A stretch of 17,001 nt of DNA from Dehalococcoidia bacterium (GCA_003552785.1 PUOQ01000049.1:1-17001), one strand, 5' to 3'. Shown: positions 1 through 6,302, numbered from the stretch's first letter. Numbers and translations: made by a program. The notes: a model not told the origin generated them from the letters alone.

Positions 1-329
1 CTAAAAACCGCATTTCATTTTTAGAACCATTGATTGAATCATGGGACATTGACCTCGAGACTTTTGGTATGGATGTTGTCTTAAATCACCGAATAACCCG
101 GGAGCATATTAAGAAACTGGAATTTGTCGAAAAGGAACCCGAGCAATATTTCAAGGAGGAACCGGGGTTTAGAGAATTCATTAATGACACCAGGCTCAGC
201 GGTAATGCCAGCGATGATGAAATCGAATTTTTAAGCAAGCTGAGATTCAAGACAAAAAGGCCAACCCCGCTCTATTACTACCGGGAGCTGCAAAATCTCA
301 GGGACCCTCTCCATTTTCGTAAGGGATAG
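1..329 (+). CDS. Partial gene, C-terminal end of an unrecognised protein
   Basis: The reading frame is open to the left edge, so the true start lies outside the window; a TTG at position 30 is in frame but has no ribosome binding site and probably is not the start. About 109 codons are visible, ending at a TAG. The protein is soluble and strongly charged, with many Glu, Lys and Arg, no membrane segment and no Cys. Its C-terminus is aromatic and basic (three consecutive Tyr, then RELQNLRDPLHFRKG). I do not recognise the family. It lies just left of a decayed IS3-type transposase on the other strand and could belong to an integrated element, but nothing in the sequence proves that. That it is a real coding frame is fairly likely from its length and even codon use; its function is unknown. 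Confidence 0.5.
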   Translation, partial: KNRISFLEPLIESWDIDLETFGMDVVLNHRITREHIKKLEFVEKEPEQYFKEEPGFREFINDTRLSGNASDDEIEFLSKLRFKTKRPTPLYYYRELQNLRDPLHFRKG

Positions 330-382
330 CTTTTCCTTTTAGTGCCCTGCCTGGATTCCTTATTATTCTTGTCGGCACGTTG

Positions 383-489
383 TGGCTTTTGGTTAACAAA
401 AATGAATTTTGTATTATGAAGCATGTAGCCGCCTATGAAGAGAGTATAGGAAGTGTAACCATATGGCTTTTGGTTAACAAAAAATGAAT
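383..489. repeat. Pair of near-identical ~25-bp direct repeats
   Basis: The segment TGGCTTTTGGTTAACAAAAA followed by TGAAT occurs at 383-407 and again at 464-489. The copies differ only by one extra A in the second. The unit spacing is 81 bp and each copy carries a GTTAAC palindrome. They lie between the partial gene at the left edge and the truncated 3' end of the transposase remnant. Function is unknown; duplication at an old recombination junction is possible. The rest of 330-518 shows no gene. Confidence 0.7.
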
Positions 490-518
490 GTTGTTCATTC
501 TGAAAAAGTTGGATTAAT

Positions 519-850
519 TTAGCTTACATCTCTTATTGTCCAGCCAGCACCATTTACTTTCCGCGGTTGTGTTAGTCCGAGAACACTAAGGTGCCTGAGC
601 ACTTTCTTGCCATTAAATATCATTTCCCTGGATTTAAGAGCTCGGGTTATCTTCCGGTATCCGTATACCTCTGCATGCCCCTCTCGAACGAAGGTAATGG
701 CAAGTTACCAAATCCATATCGAGGGTTTTGGGTTTTCTGGTCCCCTTTGGCTTGTAGTAGTATGGAACTTGATAAGCCAACCGCTTTAAGGGCTGCCGGC
801 AGCGGCGTTCCTTCTAATGTCGCTCTCTTTACCAGTTTTCTTTTCATCAC
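519..850 (-). pseudogene. IS3-family transposase orfB, truncated and frameshifted remnant
   Basis: Read on the minus strand from GTG/ATG at 850/847, frame 1 gives MKRKLVKRATLEGTPLPAAL and KAVGLSSS. A one-base shift near 757-770 then moves the match to a frame with YYYKPKGTRKPKTLDMDL. A second shift near 675-688 moves it to EVYGYRKITRALKSRE and GKKVLRHLSVLGLTQPRKV, ending at a stop at 519-521. This order is the N-terminal region of IS3/IS150-type OrfB (HTH_21: 'xYGYRxI', 'KxVxRxMxxxGL'). Normal OrfB is about 270-290 residues with a DDE integrase core. Here only about 110 codons are left and the whole catalytic domain is absent, so the gene is dead. Its start overlaps the stop of orfA, as in intact IS3 elements. 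Confidence 0.85.
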
Positions 851-1113
851 CGTGGTAAGACCCCGTTTATCTCTTTTTGGGCTTCGATAATCAGCGCCTG
901 AGACCCGACCAGTTCCTTCAGGCGTCAGTTTTCTGCTGCTACCGAATCCGTTTTTCCGCTGCTCCGTTTATCTGATAGAGCTACGAGGCCTCCGGAGAGA
1001 AACTGCTCCTGCCACCGGTATGCCTGGGTGGCACTTACTCCGTGCCGGGCGCATATAGAAGCTACAGATTCTATAGCCGAAATACAGAAGAAGCTTTTGA
1101 AATTGCTGCGCAA
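847..1113 (-). pseudogene. IS3-family transposase orfA (helix-turn-helix protein), with in-frame stop
   Basis: On the minus strand the frame reads SVASICARHGVSATQAYRW, QEQFLSGGLVALSDKRS and AAEN, then a TGA at 925-927, then RLKELVGSQALIIEAQKE and a stop at 847-849. This is the usual OrfA plan: an HTH domain that binds the insertion-sequence end, followed by a leucine-rich helix. The interrupting TGA stands where Arg is expected (N-R-R-L-K), which fits a CGA to TGA change. The N-terminus is unclear: the first available start in frame is TTG at 1113, and the family-like sequence begins only near 1075. The DNA to the right of about 1076 is visibly more AT-rich, so the insertion-sequence end may lie between 1076 and 1140. 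Together with the orfB remnant this is one decayed insertion sequence. Confidence 0.85.
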
Positions 1114-1318
1114 TTATTAGATTGGAGGGGGTGCCAGCTTTCTAAGGCAAGGTACAAAGGTGCAAACCAAAATAATTCTATGTTTCCAGTAATGGGCAGC
1201 TTTCGGCGGAGTTATACAAATTTAACTCTAATGTGGGATATAAAGAACGGGGAAATACTCAAATTCATGTTATTAGGGTGTTAAACAGTTGCTATAAGAC
1301 AAACTAATCATAATATAT
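1114..1318. other. AT-rich stretch without a recognisable gene
   Basis: An open frame crosses this stretch on the plus strand (ending near 1284), but its first third lies antisense to the transposase remnant. It has no ribosome binding site and resembles no family I know. I see no hairpin or RNA gene here. It probably holds the insertion-sequence end and the upstream flank of the ars promoter. Confidence 0.4.
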
Positions 1319-1348
1319 TTGACAAGCCTCTCACCGGAGTAATAATAT
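1319..1348 (+). promoter_or_regulatory. Sigma-A type promoter of arsR
   Basis: A perfect -35 box TTGACA lies at 1319-1324, with TAATAT at 1343-1348 after an 18-bp spacer. A start of transcription near 1355 would give a short leader before the arsR ATG at 1391. The -10 box lies inside the palindrome at 1343-1360, so a repressor bound there would block the polymerase. Confidence 0.6.
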
Positions 1349-1395
1349 ATGCGTATATTAGCTTATAGTAATATAGTAGAGTAATAATATATGCG
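1337..1395 (+). repeat. 17-bp direct repeat that duplicates the arsR start region
   Basis: GAGTAATAATATATGCG occurs at 1337-1353 and again at 1379-1395, 42 bp apart. The second copy contains the arsR ATG (1391-1393). The first contains an ATG (1349) that opens an 11-codon frame closing at 1384, and it has the better Shine-Dalgarno-like GGAG. A local tandem duplication would explain both the doubled start and the doubled half-operator. Confidence 0.8.
1343..1360. promoter_or_regulatory. Likely ArsR operator (palindrome over the -10 box)
   Basis: The arms TAATATA (1343-1349) and TATATTA (1354-1360) are perfect 7-bp inverted repeats around TGCG. Position over the -10 box and AT-rich symmetry fit an ArsR/SmtB-family operator. 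A half-conserved second copy follows at 1385-1402 across the arsR start codon. The assignment rests on position and symmetry; it has not been tested. Confidence 0.5.
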
Positions 1396-1738
1396 GGAAT
1401 TAAAGGCTTTTAAAGTACTGAGTGATGAAACCAGGCTGCGCATACTAAATTTGCTTTTAGACGATGAGTGCTGTGTTTGTGAAATTATGCAGGCTCTTGG
1501 TATGTCCCAATCAAAGGCTTCAAGGGGCTTAATCGCCCTGTACGAAGCAGGTTTTCTCAAAATGAGACGAGACGGGTTGTGGTCGCTTTATTCACTAGAT
1601 GAACAAGCAGTGAAAGGTTACAAAGCCGGGCTGATTGAAGCTGTGAAAGAATTTTTTAAAAACAGTGAAATTGCAGTGTCGGATAAAAAACGCATGAAGG
1701 CCGAAGCTCGCATTGGGCCTGGTTGCATTAATAAATAA
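1391..1738 (+). CDS. arsR: ArsR-family arsenite-responsive repressor
   Basis: A winged-helix repressor that leaves its operator when it binds As(III) or Sb(III). The 115-residue product has the usual order: an N-terminal helix with LSDETRLRIL (residues 10-19), the metal-binding helix, the recognition helix with MSQSKASRGL, and the wing near residues 52-68. The metal site is DDECCVCEI with Cys27, Cys28 and Cys30, matching the family motif ELCVCDL. A further Cys112 near the C-terminus might help bind metal. The start is the first ATG after an in-frame TAA at 1385-1387. Its ribosome binding site is weak (GTAGAG at 1376-1381). The next gene downstream is the arsenite pump, so this is the regulator of a small ars operon and probably represses itself. 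Confidence 0.93.
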   Translation: MRELKAFKVLSDETRLRILNLLLDDECCVCEIMQALGMSQSKASRGLIALYEAGFLKMRRDGLWSLYSLDEQAVKGYKAGLIEAVKEFFKNSEIAVSDKKRMKAEARIGPGCINK

Positions 1739-1804
1739 TATTAGCGCCTTTAAAGCAGGCTCATTAATTTATAGGTAAATAATTATGGATTTTTTTTACT
1801 AGTC

Positions 1805-1843
1805 TTTTACAGTGAGGTTAAAAAAATTTACTGTAAAAACCTC
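1805..1843. repeat. Overlapping inverted repeats between arsR and the arsenite pump
   Basis: TTTTACAGT (1805-1813) pairs perfectly with ACTGTAAAA (1830-1838) over a 16-base loop. The directly adjacent GAGGTT (1814-1819) pairs with AACCTC (1838-1843). The two hairpins share the loop region and exclude each other. No T-run follows, so a simple terminator is unlikely. An operator or a leader structure for the pump gene is possible. Apart from this, 1739-2034 shows no gene I can support. Confidence 0.55.
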
Positions 1844-2034
1844 TCCGCCTATGCTATAACCTGCATGGCGCCTGCACTGTTTATCGCCGGAACTGCCCCG
1901 GCAGGCACTCAACCTGTTTACAGCTCTAATCATGGTGTATTCCAACATATGGAGAAATTGGGGTAGATATTACTGTCAATGACCCAGCCCACCACTTCAC
2001 AAGCAACTTGTAAAATAACAAGAAGAGGAGCTAT

Positions 2035-3090
2035 ATGACGGAAAAAAGAAGCATAGGGTTTTTTGAAAAATTTCTTACACTATGGGTAATCCTATGTATG
2101 GGTACCGGAATCCTGATAGGTCAGTTCTTGCCCCAGGTTCCTGAATTCTTAAGCCAATTTGAATATGCTCAAGTATCGATTCCTGTGGCGATATTAATCT
2201 GGCTGATGATTTACCCAATGATGCTTAAAGTGGACTTTGCCAGCGTGGTAGATGTTGGTAAAAACCCTAAAGGGCTGGTTGTTACATGGACAGTTAACTG
2301 GCTTATCAAGCCCTTTACCATGTTTGGCATTGCTTATCTATTCTTTTTTGTGATATTTAAAGCCATAATTCCTGATGACCTTGCATATGAATATCTTGCC
2401 GGTGCCGTCCTTTTAGGGGCTGCACCTTGTACAGCCATGGTGTTTGTATGGAGCTATCTCACCAGAGGTAATGCCGCTTATACTTTGGTTCAGGTAGCCA
2501 CCAATAATCTTATTTTATTAATAGCATTCACGCCAATCGTAGTTTTTCTGCTGGGAGTCAGTGATATCACCGTGCCCTGGATGACGCTGTTTTTGTCGGT
2601 AGTTTTATTTGTAGTCATCCCACTGGCAGCCGGTTGGCTGACCAGAGTTTATGTTACCAAGAATAATGGTAAAGATTATTTTGAAACCCGCTTCATACCC
2701 AAGTTCGGCAATATTACTATTATAGGGCTCTTGCTTACACTGGTTATCATATTTTCATTCCAGGGTGAAGTCATCATCCAGAACCCGCTCCACATTTTAT
2801 TAATAGCCCTGCCGCTTACCATACAGACATTCCTTATCTTCTCAATTGCTTACGGTTGGGCAAAAGCCTGGAAACTCAGTCATGATATTGCTGCCCCTGC
2901 CAGCATGATAGGAGCCAGCAACTTCTTTGAACTGGCAGTGGCCGTAGCTATTTCAGTGTTCGGCCTTACCTCGGCAGCGGCACTTGCTACCGTAGTAGGT
3001 GTACTGGTTGAAGTTCCCATAATGCTCACCTTGGTGGCAATAGCCAATCGTACACGTCACTGGTTTCCACGCTCTGTTAGAAAACAATAA
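2035..3090 (+). CDS. acr3: ACR3-type arsenite efflux transporter
   Basis: An inner-membrane antiporter that exports As(OH)3, sometimes also antimonite, in exchange for protons. The 351-residue protein has about ten hydrophobic segments and the signatures of the ACR3 (arsenical-resistance-3) family. GAAPCTAMVFVW places the essential Cys at residue 132, and GASNFFELAVA places the conserved Glu at 299. These correspond to the Cys and Glu known to be needed in characterised ACR3 pumps. The length is normal for the family. The start ATG at 2035 has a strong GAGGAG ribosome binding site 6 bp upstream. It follows arsR after 296 bp and is followed 25 bp later by a universal stress protein gene. No arsenate reductase gene (arsC) lies in the window, so the unit as seen handles arsenite directly. 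Confidence 0.95.
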   Translation: MTEKRSIGFFEKFLTLWVILCMGTGILIGQFLPQVPEFLSQFEYAQVSIPVAILIWLMIYPMMLKVDFASVVDVGKNPKGLVVTWTVNWLIKPFTMFGIAYLFFFVIFKAIIPDDLAYEYLAGAVLLGAAPCTAMVFVWSYLTRGNAAYTLVQVATNNLILLIAFTPIVVFLLGVSDITVPWMTLFLSVVLFVVIPLAAGWLTRVYVTKNNGKDYFETRFIPKFGNITIIGLLLTLVIIFSFQGEVIIQNPLHILLIALPLTIQTFLIFSIAYGWAKAWKLSHDIAAPASMIGASNFFELAVAVAISVFGLTSAAALATVVGVLVEVPIMLTLVAIANRTRHWFPRSVRKQ

Positions 3091-3115
3091 AGAAAAAGTG
3101 ACCGGGAGGGTTAAA

Positions 3116-3559
3116 ATGTATAAAAAGATACTGGTACCGCTGGATGGTTCAGAAATGGCAGAGTGCGCCCTTGAGCATGTTAAAAATATTGCACAAAGTT
3201 GCTGCTTGCCGGAGATAATCCTGCTCTTTGTGGCCGAACCTGTATCATCAGGGCTTTATCAGAGTGCAGAAGAAGGAAGAGAGAAGTTAATCTCATGGGG
3301 CAAAGAAGTATTGGCAAGAGCCGAGAAAATGATGACAGCCAGTGGCATTAAGGCCAAAAACCATGTTCTGGAAGGAAAAGCAGCAGAAACAATTGTTGAT
3401 TACGCAGTCCAAAATGACATAGATCTTATAATTATGGCCACTCATGACCGCTCTGGCTTTTCGCGCTGGGCTTTGGGAAGCGTTGCTGAAAAAGTTATCC
3501 GGTCCAGCAACGTTTCAGTGTTAATATCGGTGCCCAAAGAATACAGGAAGGCAGGTTAA
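3116..3559 (+). CDS. Universal stress protein (UspA family) in the ars operon
   Basis: A 147-residue single Usp domain of the ATP-binding type. The N-terminus MYKKILVPLDGSEMAECALE is the usual first strand and loop with the invariant Asp. The C-terminal motif MATHDRSGFSRWALGSVAEK matches the phosphate-binding Gly loop (G-x9-GS) and ends with the typical SNVSVLISVP strand. ATG 3116 is chosen because GGGAGGG lies 5 bp upstream; an in-frame GTG at 3098 would add six residues and has no binding site. It starts 25 bp after the arsenite pump, so it is probably co-transcribed with it. Usp proteins help cells survive stress and growth arrest, and genes like this are sometimes found in ars clusters. 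Its exact part in arsenic resistance is not known. Confidence 0.88.
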   Translation: MYKKILVPLDGSEMAECALEHVKNIAQSCCLPEIILLFVAEPVSSGLYQSAEEGREKLISWGKEVLARAEKMMTASGIKAKNHVLEGKAAETIVDYAVQNDIDLIIMATHDRSGFSRWALGSVAEKVIRSSNVSVLISVPKEYRKAG

Positions 3560-3611
3560 AAGATTAACAACACTGCCATGGCATTCATAAAGTTAACTTT
3601 TCTAGGTTCTG

Positions 3612-3640
3612 TTGACTTTCTAACAAAACAGAATTAAGAT
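3612..3640 (+). promoter_or_regulatory. Possible promoter of the DUF6883/DUF4926 pair
   Basis: TTGACT (3612-3617) and TAAGAT (3635-3640) are separated by 17 bp and lie 36 bp ahead of the ATG at 3677. The -35 box matches five of six consensus bases and the -10 box four. A 7-bp inverted repeat, TTCTGTT (3607-3613) with AACAGAA (3627-3633), overlaps the promoter and could be a regulator site. Based on consensus only. Confidence 0.4.
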
Positions 3641-3676
3641 TAAATCAGATTTATAGCCAGAAAAAACAGGAGGGGA

Positions 3677-4009
3677 ATGAAGATACCCAACCAGCAAATG
3701 GCTATTATTCCTGATATAAAGATAAGAGGGTATCTTCTATCCACTTCTCACCCTTATGGACGGCACAAGGCAGCATTTTTCAAACGTTTTGGCTTCAAAG
3801 CTAGATATTGGGAACTTATGGCTTCTGCTCTGCGGGTGCATGCAGAGCAGAATGATGTAGTAGGAGTGGAAGAAACGGAGCTTGGGAGTCGTTACATCGT
3901 AGAGGGTCCATTAAGAGCACCGGACAGGCGGGCTCCAACCGTACGAGTTGTTTGGTTCATAGAGAAAGGTGATGACCGTCCACGACTGGTAACGGTATAT
4001 CCTTTGTGA
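3677..4009 (+). CDS. DUF6883 family protein
   Basis: A 110-residue soluble protein. It resembles the DUF6883 family as I remember it: an N-terminal KIPN segment, then RGYLLSTSHPYGRHKAAFF (residues 17-35) with the conserved GRHK, a middle Trp helix (YWELMASALRVHA), and the C-terminal strand pair VRVVWFIEKGDDRPRLVTVYP. DUF6883 occurs as short stand-alone proteins and as tails of larger polymorphic-toxin-like proteins; no activity is established that I know of. The start ATG has an AGGAGGGG ribosome binding site unusually close (3 bp after AGGAGG), which could lower translation. It is followed 11 bp later by a DUF4926 gene, and the two look like one unit, perhaps toxin with antidote. It lies between the ars operon and an integrase remnant. 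Confidence 0.8.
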   Translation: MKIPNQQMAIIPDIKIRGYLLSTSHPYGRHKAAFFKRFGFKARYWELMASALRVHAEQNDVVGVEETELGSRYIVEGPLRAPDRRAPTVRVVWFIEKGDDRPRLVTVYPL

Positions 4010-4020
4010 GGGGGAATGTT

Positions 4021-4239
4021 ATGATTAAAGAGCTTGATAATGTCGTCTTAACCGTTGATTTACCTGAGCACGGGCTGAAGAAAGGCGATGTGGGAACGGT
4101 CGTGCTGTTACATGACAGCCGCGGGTACGAAGTTGAGTTTATGACTCTCGGCGGTTCTACTCTTGTAGTAGTGTCCTTGCCGCATAACCAGGTGCGTCCA
4201 GTAGGAAGCCACGAGATAGCACAGGCTCGCGCACTGTAA
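4021..4239 (+). CDS. DUF4926 family small protein, partner of the DUF6883 gene
   Basis: The 72-residue product MIKELDNVVLTVDLPEHGLK, KGDVGTVV, GYEVEFMTLGG and LVVVSLPHNQVRPV is a compact all-beta, SH3-like fold by pattern and fits DUF4926. ATG 4021 is chosen because GAGGGGG precedes it by 6 bp. A GTG at 4006 overlaps the stop of the upstream gene and would add five residues. The intergenic gap of 11 bp and shared strand mean it is almost surely co-transcribed and translated with the DUF6883 protein. Similar small proteins commonly sit next to DUF6883 or other toxin-like genes, which suggests an antitoxin or immunity part. That role is an inference from context, not from a known mechanism. Confidence 0.8.
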   Translation: MIKELDNVVLTVDLPEHGLKKGDVGTVVLLHDSRGYEVEFMTLGGSTLVVVSLPHNQVRPVGSHEIAQARAL

Positions 4240-4538
4240 CGATTAAACGATGCAAGTGAAAACCGTTGATCATTTTTGAGTAACGCCATCTTTAATATGC
4301 CTCTATTATGATGATAATATCACATTTTACTTCCCCGAAAACGCCTCCGATTTTTCTTGATTTTTTAGCAAACCGAAGTGGATATATTGAAGACGCATTT
4401 CTCTCTGAGACAAGATGAGCGTAGCAACAAAATGGCAGTTCCGTTGCATAGTAATATCTTGAACTGCTAGCATTACCTCTACGGACGCGTAACAGAACTC
4501 TCTCAATCTCGCTCCTAGACTGTCCTAAGGACGGGGCC
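4240..4538. other. Decayed stretch before the integrase remnant
   Basis: There is no open frame with a credible start, no hairpin terminator and no RNA gene that I can support. All plus-strand frames carry scattered stops. Because the recognisable C-terminus of an integrase begins right after it, part of this stretch may be scrambled integrase sequence, but I cannot align it. Confidence 0.4.
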
Positions 4539-4703
4539 CACCTCACACATCCAAAAATTGTTTGTGAACGACTAGGCCACGCTAGTACTCAGGTTACGTT
4601 AGACACTTACTCTCATGTAGCACCGGGGTTTCAACAAGTAGCGGCAAACCGCTTTGATGAGGTTGTTTTGCCAACAAACGGACGGGAAAATAAAACAAAT
4701 TAG
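4539..4703 (+). pseudogene. Tyrosine recombinase (phage/ICE integrase), C-terminal remnant
   Basis: In the plus frame ending at the TAG 4701-4703 the sequence reads HPKIVCERLGHASTQVTLDT, then YSHVAPGFQQVAANRFDEVV. This holds the conserved LGH box (His) and the catalytic Tyr in DTYSHV of tyrosine integrases. It ends with the usual short tail after 'AANRFDEVVL'. About 55 codons remain of a family that is normally 370-400 residues; the SAM-like domain and the catalytic Arg and Lys are missing, so it cannot be active. Upstream the match stops at about 4539-4548. The remnant points towards the 3' end of the tRNA-Ala gene 75 bp away, the usual relation between an integrase gene and its attachment site. 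Confidence 0.9.
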
Positions 4704-4718
4704 TAGCAAATTAGTAGC
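4697..4718 (+). repeat. Two tandem copies of an 11-bp unit at the end of the integrase
   Basis: AAATTAGTAGC is present at 4697-4707 and 4708-4718, back to back. The first copy contains the integrase stop codon. Short repeats next to an integrase gene and its attachment site can be arm-type binding sites for the recombinase; here this is only a guess from position. Confidence 0.65.
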
Positions 4719-4725
4719 AAAAATA

Positions 4726-4766
4726 TAAAATGCCATCATTTGGTTAATAATAATGATGGCATTTTA
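4726..4766 (-). terminator. Strong, probably two-way terminator after tRNA-Ala
   Basis: A perfect 15-bp stem pairs 4726-4740 with 4752-4766 around an 11-base loop. On the minus strand it lies 12 bp past the CCA end of the tRNA and is followed by a T-rich run (TTTTATATTTTT), so it should end the radA-to-tRNA transcript. On the plus strand the stem also ends in TTTT, so it may work there too. Confidence 0.75.
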
Positions 4767-4777
4767 GCTTTAAAAAT

Positions 4778-4853
4778 TGGTGGAGCCGGCGGGATTCGAA
4801 CCCGCTACCTTTTGACTGCCAGTCAAACGTTCTCCCAAGTGAACTACGGCCCC
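4778..4853 (-). tRNA. tRNA-Ala, anticodon GGC
   Basis: The reverse complement folds as a 76-base cloverleaf with encoded CCA. The acceptor stem is GGGGCCG with CGGCTCC, including the G3.U70 wobble that is the main identity mark of alanine tRNA. The D stem is GTTC/GAAC. The anticodon stem TTTGA/TCAAA encloses loop CTGGCAG with anticodon GGC, which reads GCC. The T arm is GCGGG-TTCGAAT-CCCGC and the discriminator base is A. It follows cysS on the same strand after 66 bp. Its 3' end faces an integrase remnant, so it was probably the attachment site of an integrated element. Confidence 0.97.
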
Positions 4854-4919
4854 GGTGAGGACAAAAAATCCAGAAATTACTTTATCAAAAACACTGCAAT
4901 TAAGCAAACTTTAGGGCTG

Positions 4920-6299
4920 CTATCTGGTTGGGCCTTTTACATGCCATCCAGTAGAACCAGGTTTATCTTCGAGTACTACCCCCAATTTACTTAGCTTGTC
5001 GCGTATTTCATCTGCCAGCTGGTACTGTTTCTGCTCGCGCAGACGTTTGCGGGTATCTATTAGCAATTCGATGAACGGCCTGGCTTCAACCGGGTCTTCC
5101 TCCGTTGCTGACAGGGTAATTCCAAGTATGCTACACAACTTTTTCAGTAGTTGCTGCAGGCTTGTTATATCAAATCCGCCATCACGCCCGGTGTTAATCT
5201 GGCGGGCCAGATCAAACAAGATGGATACTGCCCGGGGGGTGTCAAAGTCATCATCCATGGCACTTATAAAATCACTCTCGATTGCTTCAAGGTCAAGCAT
5301 GCTTGGGCTGCCTTCGGGGCTTGCTAGACTGGCAGCTTTGGATAATCTCTCAGCCCCCCTTTGCGCAGCTTCCATAGCTTCCCGGGAATAGGTTAGCGGG
5401 TTGCGGTAATGAGAACTCATTACAAACAGGCGTATGCCGTCGGCAGTAAATGTTTTCAGGGCTTCTTTGATGGTTACCAGGTTGCCCAGGGACTTGCTCA
5501 TCTTTTCCTCGCCCAGTTTGAGTAAGCCATTATGGACCCAGTAACGAACAAACGGCTTCACTCCGGTGGCACATTCAGATTGAGCTATTTCGTTTTCATG
5601 ATGGGGGAAAATAAGGTCCTGTCCGCCTCCGTGGATATCAACACTTCCGCCGAGATATTTAAGCGCCATTGCAGAGCATTCCAGGTGCCAGCCCGGTCTG
5701 CCGGCGCCCCATGGGCTGTTCCAGTGTGGCTCGCCTGGTTTGGCAGCTTTCCACATTGCAAAATCCATGGGATGTTCTTTCTCGTCGCCTACTTCAATCC
5801 TGGCGCCGGCCATCATATCGTCCAGATTACGGCCGGAGAGCTTCCCGTAATCTTCCATGGAGCTCACCCGGAAATAAACGCTGCCACTTTTTGATGCATA
5901 GGCGTGGTTTTTTTCGATCAGGCGCCTGATCATCTCTATCATTTCAGGTATTTCGCAGGTGGCTTTAGGAAAAAATTCAGCCGGGCGGATATTCAACGAC
6001 GCCATGTCCTGCTTGAAACTTTCGAAATATCTCTCTGACAGTTCACTGGCAGGAATTCCATGGCTCAGCGCCCGGTCAATTATTTTATCATCAACATCGG
6101 TTACGTTCTGGATGTATTTAACCTCATAACCCCTGTGCTCGAGGTAGCGGCGGATAACGTCGAATGTTATGTAGCTCATGGCATGGCCTACATGAGCATC
6201 CATATAAGGCGTAACTCCACAGACATACATGCCAACCTGACCCTCTTTTAAGGGCTTAAACTCTTCTTTGTTGCGTGTAAGAGTAGAATAAATCTTCAT
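4920..6299 (-). CDS. cysS: Cysteinyl-tRNA synthetase
   Basis: A cytoplasmic class I aminoacyl-tRNA synthetase that joins cysteine to tRNA-Cys using ATP. The 459-residue length is normal. The HIGH motif is HVGH at residues 36-39 and the KMSKS loop is at 266-270. The four zinc ligands that select cysteine are all in place: Cys27 ([16 protein letters not shown]), Cys208 (HLECSAM), His233 and Glu237 ([12 protein letters not shown]). The C-terminal helical region and the anticodon-binding end ([19 protein letters not shown]) are complete. It starts 3 bp after the stop of ispF, so it is the last protein gene of the radA-ispD-ispF-cysS operon, and a tRNA-Ala gene follows it. Confidence 0.98.
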   Translation of the reverse strand: MKIYSTLTRNKEEFKPLKEGQVGMYVCGVTPYMDAHVGHAMSYITFDVIRRYLEHRGYEVKYIQNVTDVDDKIIDRALSHGIPASELSERYFESFKQDMASLNIRPAEFFPKATCEIPEMIEMIRRLIEKNHAYASKSGSVYFRVSSMEDYGKLSGRNLDDMMAGARIEVGDEKEHPMDFAMWKAAKPGEPHWNSPWGAGRPGWHLECSAMALKYLGGSVDIHGGGQDLIFPHHENEIAQSECATGVKPFVRYWVHNGLLKLGEEKMSKSLGNLVTIKEALKTFTADGIRLFVMSSHYRNPLTYSREAMEAAQRGAERLSKAASLASPEGSPSMLDLEAIESDFISAMDDDFDTPRAVSILFDLARQINTGRDGGFDITSLQQLLKKLCSILGITLSATEEDPVEARPFIELLIDTRKRLREQKQYQLADEIRDKLSKLGVVLEDKPGSTGWHVKGPTR

Positions 6300-6302
6300 T
6301 TT

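Noticed and set aside
591..890. Plus-strand frames of up to 99 codons over the orfB remnant
   Set aside because: They are antisense to a clear (if broken) transposase and have no start signal.
1042..1284. Plus-strand frame of 80 codons across the right side of the transposase remnant
   Set aside because: Its first part is antisense to orfA, it has no ribosome binding site and no family resemblance.
1865..1966. Short plus-strand frame of 33 codons starting MAPALFIAGTAP, a little like the N-terminus of cobyrinic acid a,c-diamide synthase
   Set aside because: The P-loop that should follow is missing, there is no ribosome binding site, and the likeness covers only about ten residues.
3573..3600. 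Two short palindromes (TGCCATGGCA at 3573-3582 and AAAGTTAACTTT at 3589-3600) after the first Usp gene
   Set aside because: They have no loop and no T-run, so they are not terminators, and perfect 10-12-bp palindromes can occur by chance in AT-rich gaps.
4292..4546. Minus-strand frame of 84 codons before the integrase remnant
   Set aside because: There is a run of five Ile near its C-terminus, no ribosome site and no recognisable domain; it looks like chance in decayed DNA.
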